Shown here one piece after another: positions 38,514 through 47,710 of a stretch of DNA of 64,000 nucleotides. Below the pieces are notes generated by a model, which saw only the letters and a program-made list of their open reading frames with translations, searched no databases and was not told where the DNA came from. The first letter of the stretch is position 1, and every line of letters starts with the position of its first letter. Both the position numbers and the translations under genes were made by a program. This stretch comes from Desulforhopalus singaporensis (GTDB lineage Bacteria > Desulfobacterota > Desulfobulbia > Desulfobulbales > Desulfocapsaceae): contig NZ_FNJI01000009.1 in NCBI RefSeq assembly GCF_900104445.1, forward strand, positions 62,001 through 126,000, written 5' to 3'.

Positions 38514-39638
38514 GTGAAAGAGACAAACTGGAAGGATCCCTCCTCTTATATCAATAAGGTTTATGTTGATGAATCCTGTATGGATTTTGCCTATACCAGG
38601 GAAATTCTCGATAGGACAAAACTGCCTTTTACGGTTGTGCCTGAAAGAGAGCAGCCGAACGATCTCGCCCTCGATTTCGCTGCAAATCTTACCCGTGGCA
38701 AGAGACAGCTTTTTCTTACCAAGAACAGGGGCCAGTTTTTCAAGCCATGTCCCGGTACCAAAGAATATCGGTGCTGCGACTACCAGATCCTCAACACCGG
38801 TTCAAACTGTCCGATCGATTGCGTATACTGCATACTTCAGGCGTACCTGAATACACCGTGGCTGACCCATTACGTCAACCTCGACGTTTTGTTTAACGAA
38901 CTGGACACAGCCCTTGGGACCAACCAGCAGATCATGCACCGGATCGGCACCGGCGAATTTACCGATTCCCTGGCAATAGACCGGCTGACCGGTCTCAGCA
39001 GGTTACTGGTTGAGAGGATTGCGGGGTACGATAATGCCGTTTTGGAGCTCAAGACCAAGAGCGCTGTCATCGAGAATCTCAAGGACCTTGACCATAACGG
39101 CAAGACCATCATCGCCTGGTCCCTGAACAGCCCGGAAATCATGCGCAGTCATGAACTGCGATCGGCGACGCTGAGCCAACGGCTTGAGGCGGCGGCTCTA
39201 TGCGCGGGGTGGGGGTATAAACTTGCATTTCACTTTGATCCGATAATTGATTATCCCGGGTGGCAAAAAGGATATGTCGACACCATAACCCAACTTTACG
39301 ACTCGGTACCGCCGGAGAGTATCGTGTGGATATCCCTGGGGTGTCTGCGTTATCTGCCCAGCCTCAAAGAAACGGGAGTTAAGCGGTTTCCCGCTTCCAG
39401 GATCTATTTTAACGAGTTCGTTGTCGGGCTTGACAACAAGCAGAGATATTTCCGCCCGCGCAGGGTGCAGATGTATTCGCTCCTGTATGAGACATTGAAA
39501 AAAAAGGCCGCATCAAACACATGCATCTATTTCTGTATGGAAAGCGACGAAATATGGAAGGAAGTTACCGGGTTCAGGACGGAAGAAAAAGGCGGGCTGC
39601 CACAAATGCTCAATGATGCGGTAAAAGGGGCTCAATAA
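38514..39638 (+). CDS. Spore photoproduct lyase-like radical SAM protein
   Basis: The radical SAM cluster site is C99-x3-C103-x2-C106 in SNCPIDCVYC, as in the SPL/SplB family. The HRIGTGEFTDSLAID and LELKTKSA motifs also match. True SPL repairs the spore thymine dimer, but nothing here indicates sporulation, so the substrate is open. I chose GTG at 38514 (VKETNWKDP), 20 bases after the glycosyltransferase gene; an upstream ATG at 38409 overlaps that gene by 85 bases. Confidence 0.83.
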   Translation: MKETNWKDPSSYINKVYVDESCMDFAYTREILDRTKLPFTVVPEREQPNDLALDFAANLTRGKRQLFLTKNRGQFFKPCPGTKEYRCCDYQILNTGSNCPIDCVYCILQAYLNTPWLTHYVNLDVLFNELDTALGTNQQIMHRIGTGEFTDSLAIDRLTGLSRLLVERIAGYDNAVLELKTKSAVIENLKDLDHNGKTIIAWSLNSPEIMRSHELRSATLSQRLEAAALCAGWGYKLAFHFDPIIDYPGWQKGYVDTITQLYDSVPPESIVWISLGCLRYLPSLKETGVKRFPASRIYFNEFVVGLDNKQRYFRPRRVQMYSLLYETLKKKAASNTCIYFCMESDEIWKEVTGFRTEEKGGLPQMLNDAVKGAQ

Positions 39639-39775
39639 ATTTTGGGAATCCCGACCTTTGTTTTGCTGCGTGCCGCCAAAGCAAATTTGCGCTTGTTCTT
39701 TGCAGTCAGTGTCGTATAGTAGGTGTGCAATAATAAAAAATTCAAGTTCAATCATAAAAAGTAAAGGATTACAAT

Positions 39776-40210
39776 ATGGTAAACAAGGTTATTCTCATTG
39801 GCAATCTGGGGGCTGATCCTGAAATCCGTTACACGCCAAGCGGAACAGCGGTTGCAACACTGAGCCTGGCAACCAACCGTCGCTGGAAGGACAGGGACGG
39901 CAACACTCAAGATGAAACAGAATGGCATCGTGTGGTGGTCTGGGCACAGAGTGCTGAGTATTGCGGCAATTATCTTTCCCGAGGATCCAAAATATACGTT
40001 GAGGGAAGATTGCAGACCCGCAAATGGCAGGATCAAAACGGCAATGATCGTTACACAACGGAAATTATAGCCAATACCGTCCAGAACCTGAGTCCCCGCG
40101 GAGGTGACGGATCTGGAGGATACGATCAACCGCCGCTGCCTCCCGAATCTTCTTTTACAGGTTCAGGTGGATTTGGTGACGGGGGTACCGGGGAAGACGT
40201 TCCTTTCTGA
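39776..40210 (+). CDS. ssb: Single-stranded DNA-binding protein
   Basis: The OB fold begins [23 protein letters not shown] and includes [13 protein letters not shown] Gly/Pro-rich linker leads to the acidic tip DVPF, which binds partner proteins. At 144 residues it is slightly short. AAAGGAT precedes the ATG. Confidence 0.97.
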   Translation: MVNKVILIGNLGADPEIRYTPSGTAVATLSLATNRRWKDRDGNTQDETEWHRVVVWAQSAEYCGNYLSRGSKIYVEGRLQTRKWQDQNGNDRYTTEIIANTVQNLSPRGGDGSGGYDQPPLPPESSFTGSGGFGDGGTGEDVPF

Positions 40211-40256
40211 GCGGCTGTCCCCACCGGCTATCGCCCCCCCCCCTGGAGGCAGAGTT

Positions 40257-40293
40257 GAGGCAATATCATTGTGATTGATATTGCCTCTTTTTC
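40257..40293 (+). terminator. Terminator of ssb
   Basis: A perfect 12-bp stem (GAGGCAATATCA with TGATATTGCCTC) with a seven-base loop is followed by five Ts. A run of ten Cs lies just upstream at 40234-40243. Confidence 0.93.
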
Positions 40294-40543
40294 GTTGGCA
40301 TGACACAACTTGCCGGAAGTAATGACGTATCGGTGCGATGGCTTTGCATGTGAAATAGTTTGTATGCAACAATGAAAACTGCTATAAAAACCACTTTTCA
40401 CAGCGGTGCTCGGAGATAGCGGCATAACTCTATCGGTCGGACAGGCAATATGGCGGGCGAATGTCGTGGCTCCAGTGCTTTAAAATTATCTTTTTAAAGC
40501 GACAGGTAATAATAGATAGCTCTATTTTCAGTCGTAAAAGAAG
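40294..40543. other. Intergenic region with a perfect 8-bp inverted repeat
   Basis: No gene is visible. The repeat GCTTTAAA/TTTAAAGC with an eight-base spacer lies near 40478-40501, upstream of the dnaJ promoter. I found no CIRCE element. Confidence 0.4.
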
Positions 40544-40572
40544 TTGACTGGGCCGCCAACAGTTCATATTGT
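40544..40572 (+). promoter_or_regulatory. Sigma-70 promoter of the dnaJ-like gene
   Basis: TTGACT (40544-40549) and TATTGT (40567-40572) are 17 bases apart, 50 bases before the start codon. Confidence 0.68.
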
Positions 40573-40628
40573 TCAGTCACGAAAGAAGAAAGCTTTGTTG
40601 TTAATCTTGTTCAATAAAAACAACAGAT

Positions 40629-41570
40629 ATGGATTATTATAAGACGCTTGGAATAACCAAAGATGCCTCGGAGAGGGAGATCAAAAAAGCCTACAGAAAG
40701 CTGGCTTTGAAGTATCATCCTGACAAGACCAAAGGCGACAAGGAACTGGAGAAGAAGTTCAAGGAGGTCAGTGAGGCCTATGCTGTTCTTTCCGATGTGG
40801 AAAAAAGACGGCAATACGACACTTACGGATCAGCGAACTTTCATCAGCGCTACTCACAGGAAGACATATTCCGCGGTTTCGATCTCAACGATATCTTGAG
40901 ACAGTTCGGTTTCGGCCAGCGGGCTCAGGCGGCCTCCGGATTCCAGTCCGGCATGGGCGGCAGCTACGGATCTAATCCCTTCGGTTCCTTTTTCCGGCAG
41001 AGCGGGCCCACCGGCTGCGGAGGAGGGGGGTGCCAGAGCGCACCGGAAAAAGGGCAGGATATGACTTATCAGATCAAGGTCACGCTGGAGGAAGTGCTCA
41101 ATGGCGCTGAGCGAACCATCTCCTTTCGCAAAAACGGTACGCCGCAGAACGTTTCGGTGAAAATTCCCAAGGGAATAGAGGCCGGCAAAAAGCTTCGGCT
41201 TCAAGGTAAAGGCGGCGCTTCACGAAACGGCGGGCCGCCAGGCGATCTTTACCTGAAGATAGATATCGTCTCAGACGGCAAGTTCTCAAGGGACGGGGAT
41301 GACCTGATTGTCAACAGACTGATCAGCTACAGCGAGGCGTGTCTTGGTGCCAAGGTCGAAGTGGAGTCTCTTGAGGGCAAGAAATTCATGGTGAAAGTCG
41401 CGCCCGGTACCACCCACGACGCAAAACTCAGGATCAAGGGATACGGGCTGCCCTCCGGCCCCATGGGCGAGCGTGGCGACCTTTATGTGAGAATAGGCGT
41501 AAAAGTGCCGAAAAACCTGAGTGAGGAGCAAAAAAAAGTTATTGAACAACTGCAAATGTGCGGGTTGTGA
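40629..41570 (+). CDS. DnaJ-family co-chaperone, CbpA type
   Basis: The J domain is residues 1-66 with HPD at 30-32. A Gly/Phe-rich region follows, then two beta-sandwich substrate-binding domains ([17 protein letters not shown]). The zinc-finger repeats of DnaJ are absent; a lone CGGGGCQ sits in the linker. The 313-residue length fits CbpA. It should stimulate DnaK, which is not in the window. Its stop overlaps the start of the next gene by one base. Confidence 0.93.
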   Translation: MDYYKTLGITKDASEREIKKAYRKLALKYHPDKTKGDKELEKKFKEVSEAYAVLSDVEKRRQYDTYGSANFHQRYSQEDIFRGFDLNDILRQFGFGQRAQAASGFQSGMGGSYGSNPFGSFFRQSGPTGCGGGGCQSAPEKGQDMTYQIKVTLEEVLNGAERTISFRKNGTPQNVSVKIPKGIEAGKKLRLQGKGGASRNGGPPGDLYLKIDIVSDGKFSRDGDDLIVNRLISYSEACLGAKVEVESLEGKKFMVKVAPGTTHDAKLRIKGYGLPSGPMGERGDLYVRIGVKVPKNLSEEQKKVIEQLQMCGL

Positions 41571-43390
41571 TGAGTGCGGTGACCGGCTGTGGCGAAGCGA
41601 ACATATGGAGGCTATTGCTCGTTTTCTTTATGCTGTTGTGCCGGCCATCTGACGTAAATGGGGCCCACGGAGTGTCGATCGACGGAGAATTGAAATATCC
41701 CGAAGGGTTCACCTCCTTTGAATATGTGTCGTCCAAGGCCCAAAAAGGCGGCCGGCTCACCCTGCACGATATCGGAAGTTTTGATAAAACGAATCCTTTC
41801 AGTCTTAAAGGGGAAGCACCGCTTGGCATAGAGCAGCTGGTTTTCGAGCCGTTGGCGGTCTCCAGCCTCGACGAGCCGTTCTCCCTCTACGGTTTGCTGG
41901 CTGAAGACATCGAGCTTGCCGACGATAAAAAATCAGTTCTTTTCACCCTCTCCGGTGACGCCCGTTTTTCCGACGGAAGTCCGGTGACGCCAGAGGACGT
42001 TGGCTACACGGTCGATATCCTGAAAAGCGACAAGGCTCATCCAGCCTATAACTACTATTACGAAGACATCGCCGGCTACGAGATTGTCGACTCCCGCAGG
42101 ATCCGAATTTTTTTCAAAAAACCCAACCGTGAGCTTCACCTGATTACCGCCCAGATGAGGATTTTCCCCAGAAGTATTGACAAGACAGGTTTCTGGGGAA
42201 ATGGGACGAGTGACGATCTGTTGAGCGTGCCCATCGGTTCAGGCCCATATGTCGTCGCCCGGATGGATCTTGGCAAGACCATATTATACAAGAGAAATCC
42301 CGACTATTGGGGAGTCAATCACCCAACTCGCCGATATATGTTTAATTTCGACGAGATAGAGGTGAAATATTTCAAGGATCAGATCGTTGCCTTAGAAGCA
42401 TTTAAGGCCGGAGAGTTCGATTTCATGGCGGTAAACATTGCCAAACAGTGGGCAAGAGATCTTGTCGGTCCCAAATTTGCGTCGAAAAAACTGATAAAAA
42501 AGACTTTCCTCCACGCAAACAATGCTGGAATCCAGGGTTTTGTAATGAATACCAGGAAAAAAATCTTCAGCGACATCCTGGTACGAAAGGCAATGGGACT
42601 CGCTTTTGATTTTGAATGGGCCAACGAGTCGCTGTTTCACAATCAATACCGAAGAAACGACTCTTTTTTCAGCAATTCCTACCTTGCGGCACGGGGATTG
42701 CCGGACAAAATCGAATTGACGTACCTTGACCGGTTTCGCAGCACTCTCCCCCAAGAGGTGTTCACCACACCTCTTGCAGCCCCCCAGGTTGTCGGTAAGC
42801 TCGGGTTGCGGAAAAACCTGCTGGAAGCCAAAAAATTACTGGAGGAGGCTGGCTGGAAAGTGCAAAACGGCATTCTTGTCGACCATGCCGGACACCCCTT
42901 CACCTTTGAAATACTGCTGGTTTCCCCGACGTTTGAGAGGGTAATGGCGTCTTATGTCAGGAATCTGGCAAAGCTTGGCATACAGGCGAGCTATCGAACC
43001 ATTGACGCCACGCTCTATGTCGATCGTGTGAAAAAATTTGATTTCGACATGATTGTAGCCACATACGGGCAATCCCAGTCTCCGGGAAACGAGCAGCGTT
43101 CCTATTGGCATTCCAGTTCCGCTGACAAGATCGGATCGCGGAACTATGCAGGAATAAAATCAGAGGTGGTAGATTTGCTCGTTGAAAAGATCATCTACGC
43201 CGACGACCAGAAACATCTCATCGCTGCCTGCAGGGCGCTTGACCGCGTGTTGTGGTACGGATACTATCTGGTGCCTAACTGGTATCTGCCGGTGCACAGG
43301 CTGAGTTATGCCAACAGTTTTTCGCAACCTGAGAAACTGCCCCTCTACTATTCTCCCTTTCAACTGCTCATGACTTGGTGGGAAAAATAG
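41570..43390 (+). CDS. YejA-like periplasmic oligopeptide-binding protein
   Basis: This is an ABC transporter family-5 binding protein. An N-terminal hydrophobic signal (RLLLVFFMLLC) is followed by LKYPEGFTSFEYVSSKA, close to the YejA subgroup that binds peptides and microcin C. The 606-residue length is usual. Start and stop overlap the DnaJ gene as TGATG, so translation is probably coupled. No permease or ATPase genes are adjacent, so it is an orphan binding protein here. Confidence 0.88.
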   Translation: MSAVTGCGEANIWRLLLVFFMLLCRPSDVNGAHGVSIDGELKYPEGFTSFEYVSSKAQKGGRLTLHDIGSFDKTNPFSLKGEAPLGIEQLVFEPLAVSSLDEPFSLYGLLAEDIELADDKKSVLFTLSGDARFSDGSPVTPEDVGYTVDILKSDKAHPAYNYYYEDIAGYEIVDSRRIRIFFKKPNRELHLITAQMRIFPRSIDKTGFWGNGTSDDLLSVPIGSGPYVVARMDLGKTILYKRNPDYWGVNHPTRRYMFNFDEIEVKYFKDQIVALEAFKAGEFDFMAVNIAKQWARDLVGPKFASKKLIKKTFLHANNAGIQGFVMNTRKKIFSDILVRKAMGLAFDFEWANESLFHNQYRRNDSFFSNSYLAARGLPDKIELTYLDRFRSTLPQEVFTTPLAAPQVVGKLGLRKNLLEAKKLLEEAGWKVQNGILVDHAGHPFTFEILLVSPTFERVMASYVRNLAKLGIQASYRTIDATLYVDRVKKFDFDMIVATYGQSQSPGNEQRSYWHSSSADKIGSRNYAGIKSEVVDLLVEKIIYADDQKHLIAACRALDRVLWYGYYLVPNWYLPVHRLSYANSFSQPEKLPLYYSPFQLLMTWWEK

Positions 43391-43466
43391 CCCTCCATCA
43401 TTTGGGCTGCATCGTTTAACGCTGCAAGCGTACGCCTTGTTTTTGCTTGACTTTCACCGCTCCTTT

Positions 43467-43496
43467 TTGCTACCAATCGAGTATGCCCTATATAAT
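43467..43496 (+). promoter_or_regulatory. Sigma-70 promoter of the second cold-shock gene
   Basis: TTGCTA (43467-43472) is 18 bases from a perfect TATAAT (43491-43496). The leader before the start codon is about 75 bases. Confidence 0.6.
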
Positions 43497-43579
43497 TCAG
43501 GGCATAATTATTAATGCAGGGAGGACTATTCATTCCGGTCATGCCTGGTCCGACCTGTCTATTACGGGAGGCTTTTGGG

Positions 43580-43795
43580 ATGTCTGATCGTGTGCAAGGA
43601 AAAGTTAAATGGTTCAACGCGAGTAAAGGGTATGGTTTTTTAGAAAGACCTGACGGAGAATCTGACGTTTTTGTTCATTACAGCGCGATTGAAGGAGAGG
43701 GATTCAGGAGTCTGGAGGAAGGTGAAATGGTCGAGTTCTCAATCGCTGAGACCGACAAGGGGCTGCAGGCGGAAAATGTGTGCAAGGTAAAATGA
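43580..43795 (+). CDS. Cold-shock protein (CspA family), second copy
   Basis: The 71-residue cold-shock domain has KGYGFL and [11 protein letters not shown] at 43580 ([12 protein letters not shown]) follows GGGAGG at a good distance; the longer frame to 43514 is leader. It differs from the copy at 11760 in its N-terminus and acidic middle, so it is not a recent duplicate. Confidence 0.95.
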   Translation: MSDRVQGKVKWFNASKGYGFLERPDGESDVFVHYSAIEGEGFRSLEEGEMVEFSIAETDKGLQAENVCKVK

Positions 43796-43815
43796 GGTAA
43801 AGCACCTTCTTTACC

Positions 43816-43862
43816 AACCCTGTTTCGGGCAAAAGTGACTGCCTGAAACGGGGTTTTGTTTT
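43816..43862 (+). terminator. Terminator of the second cold-shock gene
   Basis: A 16-bp stem with two wobble pairs (43816-43831 with 43840-43855) and an eight-base loop is followed by TTGTTTTTT. Confidence 0.92.
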
Positions 43863-43944
43863 TTGTGGAAAAATTTGCGTTGAGCATTTACCGTAGTTCT
43901 TTTAATAATACCCCTTGCGGTGCTACATTGTGGGAGTTAAGGTC

Positions 43945-44436
43945 TTGCAAAAGATAGAATTTGTATTAAAACGGCTGGATGATACCGAAAAACTAGGTAA
44001 TCTGCTTGGCAGGCTGGCAGTTCCCGGGGATGTCATATGCCTTGACGGGGACCTGGGAGCGGGCAAGACCGCCTTGACCCAGGCGATAGCCAGAGGGGTC
44101 GGGGTCGACAAATCCTGTTACGTTACCAGCCCTTCATTTGCCATTCTCCATGAATATCCGGGGAAAATGGTGATGTATCATATGGATTTTTATCGCCTCG
44201 AAGACAGCCTTGAAGTAGAAGATCTGGGTTTTTTGGAATATATCTACGGCCAGGGACTGACGGTGATAGAATGGTCGGCAAGAGCTGCGGAACTCCTGCC
44301 AGAAAACAGGCTCATCCTCGAACTCACCCTTGAAGAGGACCTTTCGCGAACAGTGCGTGGCGCCGCAGGCGACCCGGACAATAAGTTTATCCTGGCAATA
44401 CGGGAAAATTTCGTTACCATGACCACTGATATCTGA
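43945..44436 (+). CDS. tsaE: tRNA t6A synthesis ATPase TsaE
   Basis: The P-loop GDLGAGKTAL is at 35-44, with SPSFAILHEY, the MDFYRL segment and VIEWS typical of TsaE. It supports TsaB-TsaD in making threonylcarbamoyl-adenosine in tRNA. I chose TTG at 43945 with GGGAG nine bases upstream; TTG at 43915 would add ten residues. tsaB and tsaD are not in the window. Confidence 0.92.
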   Translation: MQKIEFVLKRLDDTEKLGNLLGRLAVPGDVICLDGDLGAGKTALTQAIARGVGVDKSCYVTSPSFAILHEYPGKMVMYHMDFYRLEDSLEVEDLGFLEYIYGQGLTVIEWSARAAELLPENRLILELTLEEDLSRTVRGAAGDPDNKFILAIRENFVTMTTDI

Positions 44437-44578
44437 TTATGTGAGTTTTCTCAATTTGCCCCGGAAAAATTCTAAAATTTACACCGGCAGTAATCTGGGC
44501 TGACCCACCCGTAACTATAGAGATATTCGGCAACCTTATCACGAAAAAATCAACACCAGAGATTTTAATCCACCTTGC

Positions 44579-46324
44579 ATGAAGAAAAAAACAATTCAAT
44601 TTAAAGACTGCCTCAAAACGTTCACCGTCGATCAGGACAAGGCGATAACGCCGGAGGAGACTCTTGAGAATTTCTACACGAAGGTTAAATCACTCAATCT
44701 AGAAATTCTCAGCGAGGTAAAGAGAATAGACAACGGGAGACTGGATATTCCGGTTTATTTCAGCGTCTGCGGTGACGACGCCCGAGCCATGACCGGGACC
44801 AAGAAACAGATGGGAAAAGGAGCTTCGCCGATACAGGCAGAAGCTTCAGCCTGTATGGAGCTTGCCGAAAGGTTTTCTTTTTTCTCTTATAAAAACGATC
44901 CCAACAATTTCGTCACCGGGGATTACCAGCAAATGAGAGATGAGGGATATCCGGTCCTCGAACTCGACTACCTGCTGCAATCCGTACACGACGACACTAC
45001 AGAGAGCGAAGTCTTTGGCCGGCTTCTGGAAAATATCCCGATGCAGTGGGCATGGGGAACAAACATAACCACAGGCAAAAACGTCCTTATTCCTTTTTCC
45101 TGGTTTTTCGCGATCAATGAATTTAACGGACCTTCAGCCGGCAACACCAGAGAGGAAGCGGCTCTCCAGGGAATCTGCGAAATAGTTGAGCGCCACGTTT
45201 GTTCGCTGATCAACAACCAGAAAATAGTTACCCCGAAAATTGATCCGCAAACGGTAACTGACCCGGTGGCAACAGAGCTGCTGGAAAAATTTGCGGCAAA
45301 CAACATCGAACTCTACCTCAACGATTTCAGCCTTGATACCGGAATCTGCTCCGTCGGAGCCCTGGCCGTGGACAGATCGACATTTCCTGAAACCAGCGAA
45401 ATCGTCTATACTGCCGGGACCACCCCCGATCCCCAGAAGGCACTTATCCGGGCGGTCACCGAAATCGCCCAGCTGGCCGGAGATTTCAACTCCGGCTCCA
45501 ACTATGTAGCCTCCGGACTGCCCAAACCTGCAACGATGGAAGAGGTCGAGTATTTAACCTCAGCCACAACCAGCGTGGCAGTCGACCGGATGGCAAATCT
45601 TGCCGACAACAATATCCGCATAGAAATTGAGCGCTGCGTGGAGGCCATCCGTGCCAATCGCATGGATGTCCTCATGATAGACGTTACCCACGAACAGTTG
45701 GGAATACCCGCTCTTTATACCATCATCCCCGGAGCCCATTTCCGTGAGAGGTCGATGATCAAGGATGTCGGTCTCTTTGCGGCCAAGCTCCTGGTTGAGC
45801 TGGTTGACGACCCCGACCTGCTCGAGGCCAAGCTGCACCAGATGGAACAGTTGCTGCCATCCGCCTATTACCTCGAGTTTTACCGGGGCCGCAACTTCGT
45901 CAACATGGGGCTTTATGAAAACGGCCTGGACCACTTCCGCAAGGCTCTCGAACTCAATCCGCAAGCAGAGGATTTACCGTATATCTACTCCTATATGGGA
46001 AGCAGTCTGAAGGATCTCGGGCGGTTTGAAGAGGCGATAGAGGTGCTCACTAAAGGGCTGAGTGAAGACGAACAGCGACCCGACCTGCACAACAGTCTCG
46101 GGGTATGCTTTTTTAAGCTTGAAAATTTCCATAAGGCGATAGTCCATTTTCAAAGAGCCGTGGAGCTTAATCCTGCCTCGGGAATTGATTATGCAAATCT
46201 TGGGGTGAATTACCACAGGATCGGCAACAACGAGGCAGCAACAGAATATCTGACAGTAGCCCTCACCCTCGATCCGAGTCTTGATTTTGCAACCAATCTG
46301 CTTGCGAAAATCGTCAAAAAATAG
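44579..46324 (+). CDS. YcaO-domain protein with C-terminal TPR repeats
   Basis: The YcaO ATP-binding elements are all present: GKGASPIQAEASACMELAER (79-98), GNTREEAALQGICEIVERH (188-206) and DPQKALIRAVTEIAQ (284-298). YcaO enzymes activate peptide amide oxygens with ATP to form azolines, thioamides or amidines. Residues ~435-570 are about four TPR repeats, a protein-contact module. No TfuA, precursor peptide, dehydrogenase or RiPP transporter is nearby, and a terminator follows, so it is a stand-alone gene. Its target may be a cellular protein encoded elsewhere. The start is ATG 44579 without a clear ribosome-binding site. Confidence 0.9.
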   Translation: MKKKTIQFKDCLKTFTVDQDKAITPEETLENFYTKVKSLNLEILSEVKRIDNGRLDIPVYFSVCGDDARAMTGTKKQMGKGASPIQAEASACMELAERFSFFSYKNDPNNFVTGDYQQMRDEGYPVLELDYLLQSVHDDTTESEVFGRLLENIPMQWAWGTNITTGKNVLIPFSWFFAINEFNGPSAGNTREEAALQGICEIVERHVCSLINNQKIVTPKIDPQTVTDPVATELLEKFAANNIELYLNDFSLDTGICSVGALAVDRSTFPETSEIVYTAGTTPDPQKALIRAVTEIAQLAGDFNSGSNYVASGLPKPATMEEVEYLTSATTSVAVDRMANLADNNIRIEIERCVEAIRANRMDVLMIDVTHEQLGIPALYTIIPGAHFRERSMIKDVGLFAAKLLVELVDDPDLLEAKLHQMEQLLPSAYYLEFYRGRNFVNMGLYENGLDHFRKALELNPQAEDLPYIYSYMGSSLKDLGRFEEAIEVLTKGLSEDEQRPDLHNSLGVCFFKLENFHKAIVHFQRAVELNPASGIDYANLGVNYHRIGNNEAATEYLTVALTLDPSLDFATNLLAKIVKK

Positions 46325-46338
46325 CTTGTCTCCTGCTG

Positions 46339-46385
46339 GCACCGCAACTCTTGGATGAAAACAGAGTTGCGGTGCTCTGTTTTCC
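46339..46385 (+). terminator. Terminator of the YcaO gene
   Basis: A perfect 12-bp stem (GCACCGCAACTC with GAGTTGCGGTGC) with a 13-base loop is followed by a modest T-rich run. Confidence 0.8.
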
Positions 46386-46445
46386 GGCTGACCGTTCTGG
46401 CTTCTTTTTACAAGATTTACAGAAGAATTAATTACAATATTTGTT

Positions 46446-46474
46446 TTGAATCTGAATCAAAATTAGGGTATTCA
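46446..46474 (+). promoter_or_regulatory. Possible promoter of the cobalamin cluster
   Basis: TTGAAT (46446-46451) and TATTCA (46469-46474) are 17 bases apart, 60 bases before the first cob gene. The region is AT-rich, which raises the chance of a false match. Confidence 0.35.
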
Positions 46475-46534
46475 TCTCTGTTACGTCTGAGCCGGGGAAA
46501 CTGAATTCGGTGTCTGTTTGAACGGGAGCTGCTT

Positions 46535-47116
46535 ATGGATGTAAAACAAATTTATTTTGTCCGTCACGGCAATACCGGATTCTCGGGAAGATATATCGGA
46601 ACCTCCGATGTGCCGATTACAAAAGACGGCAGAAGTGTTGTGCTCGCAACAAAGCAGAGATTGCGCTCTATTGCGTTCGACGCTATCTTCTGTAGCCCGA
46701 TGCTCAGGTGCAGGCAGACCCTTGAACTGTTGGACAGAAAGGAAAATGTCGCTTTTTCGACACTGTTGACGGAGATAGATTTTGGCAGGTGGGAAAAGAA
46801 AAGTTTTGCCGAAATTGTAAAAGATGATGCGGAACTGGTGGACAGCTGGGTCATGGAACCAGAGAACTTTGTCTTCCCGGAAGGCGAATCTTACCACCTG
46901 TTTACCCGCAGAATCCATGATTTTTATACCGAAATAAAAGGTATCGATGCCGAAAATGTGCTGGTTATTACCCATGGCGGAGTAATACGGCACCTGCTGT
47001 GCATGTTTCTTGGGATACCGGAAAAAAATTATCTTCTTTTTGACGTACAGCCGGGACAGGTTACCGCCATACGGCTCCACGATCAAGGTGGTGTCTTGAC
47101 CGGGTTGAATTTTTAG
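46535..47116 (+). CDS. cobC: Histidine phosphatase, probable alpha-ribazole phosphatase
   Basis: The RHG motif with nucleophile H11, the TEIDFGRWE segment and ITHGGVIRHL are those of the phosphoglycerate-mutase-like phosphatases. Its position as first gene of the cobU-cobT-cobS cluster points to removal of phosphate from alpha-ribazole 5'-phosphate or adenosylcobalamin 5'-phosphate. Sequence alone would also allow a general phosphatase. Confidence 0.82.
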   Translation: MDVKQIYFVRHGNTGFSGRYIGTSDVPITKDGRSVVLATKQRLRSIAFDAIFCSPMLRCRQTLELLDRKENVAFSTLLTEIDFGRWEKKSFAEIVKDDAELVDSWVMEPENFVFPEGESYHLFTRRIHDFYTEIKGIDAENVLVITHGGVIRHLLCMFLGIPEKNYLLFDVQPGQVTAIRLHDQGGVLTGLNF

Positions 47117-47124
47117 GAAAGGAT

Positions 47125-47682
47125 ATGACCAGACTTGTACTGATTACCGGGGGCGCACGCAGCGGTAAAAGCAGTTATGCCCTGGAGCTTGCCGAGTCAC
47201 TGTCTGAGCAGCGACTGTTTATTGCCACGTGCCCAAAGTTGGACCCGGAAATGGAAGATCGGGTGATGCGACATAAACAGGAACGCCAAGGCAGGGGATG
47301 GCAGACTCTTGAGTGCGAAACCGAGCTTGAACAAGCTTTTCGTACCGCGGTTGGCGGCTATGACGTGGTCCTGCTCGACTGCATTACCCTGTGGGTCAAT
47401 AATCTTCTCTATGTCAGTGAACAGCGGGGTGAAATTCTAACCGATGGTGCCGTCAGAGAATGCTGCCAGAACTGGATCAAGGCTGTTCCCGACACCCTTG
47501 GCACCGTGATATGCGTAACCAACGAAGTTGGTCTCGGTATTGTCCCCGACAACGCCCTCGGGCGTAGATATCGGGATCTGGTGGGAACGGTCAATCAGGT
47601 CATTGGCAGGGCCGCAGACCAGGTGACTCTTGTCAGTTGCGGTATTCCTGTTCACATAAAAGACAGGCCAGCCCTGTCATAA
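47125..47682 (+). CDS. cobU: Adenosylcobinamide kinase / guanylyltransferase
   Basis: The P-loop GGARSGKSS is at 9-17, with ATCPKLDPEMEDRVMRHKQER and NEVGLGIVPDNALGRRYRD. The enzyme phosphorylates adenosylcobinamide and then adds GMP. It starts eight bases after cobC. Confidence 0.96.
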   Translation: MTRLVLITGGARSGKSSYALELAESLSEQRLFIATCPKLDPEMEDRVMRHKQERQGRGWQTLECETELEQAFRTAVGGYDVVLLDCITLWVNNLLYVSEQRGEILTDGAVRECCQNWIKAVPDTLGTVICVTNEVGLGIVPDNALGRRYRDLVGTVNQVIGRAADQVTLVSCGIPVHIKDRPALS

Positions 47683-47710
47683 CCCTCAGTTGCTATAATA
47701 AAATAATCCG

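Noticed and set aside
40573-40628. Heat-shock CIRCE element before the dnaJ-like gene
   Set aside because: No TTAGCACTC/GAGTGCTAA pair is present near the promoter.
46484-46534. Possible cobalamin riboswitch before cobC
   Set aside because: GGGGAA and GGTG pieces are present, but the B12 box and the long conserved core are missing and the start codon follows at once.
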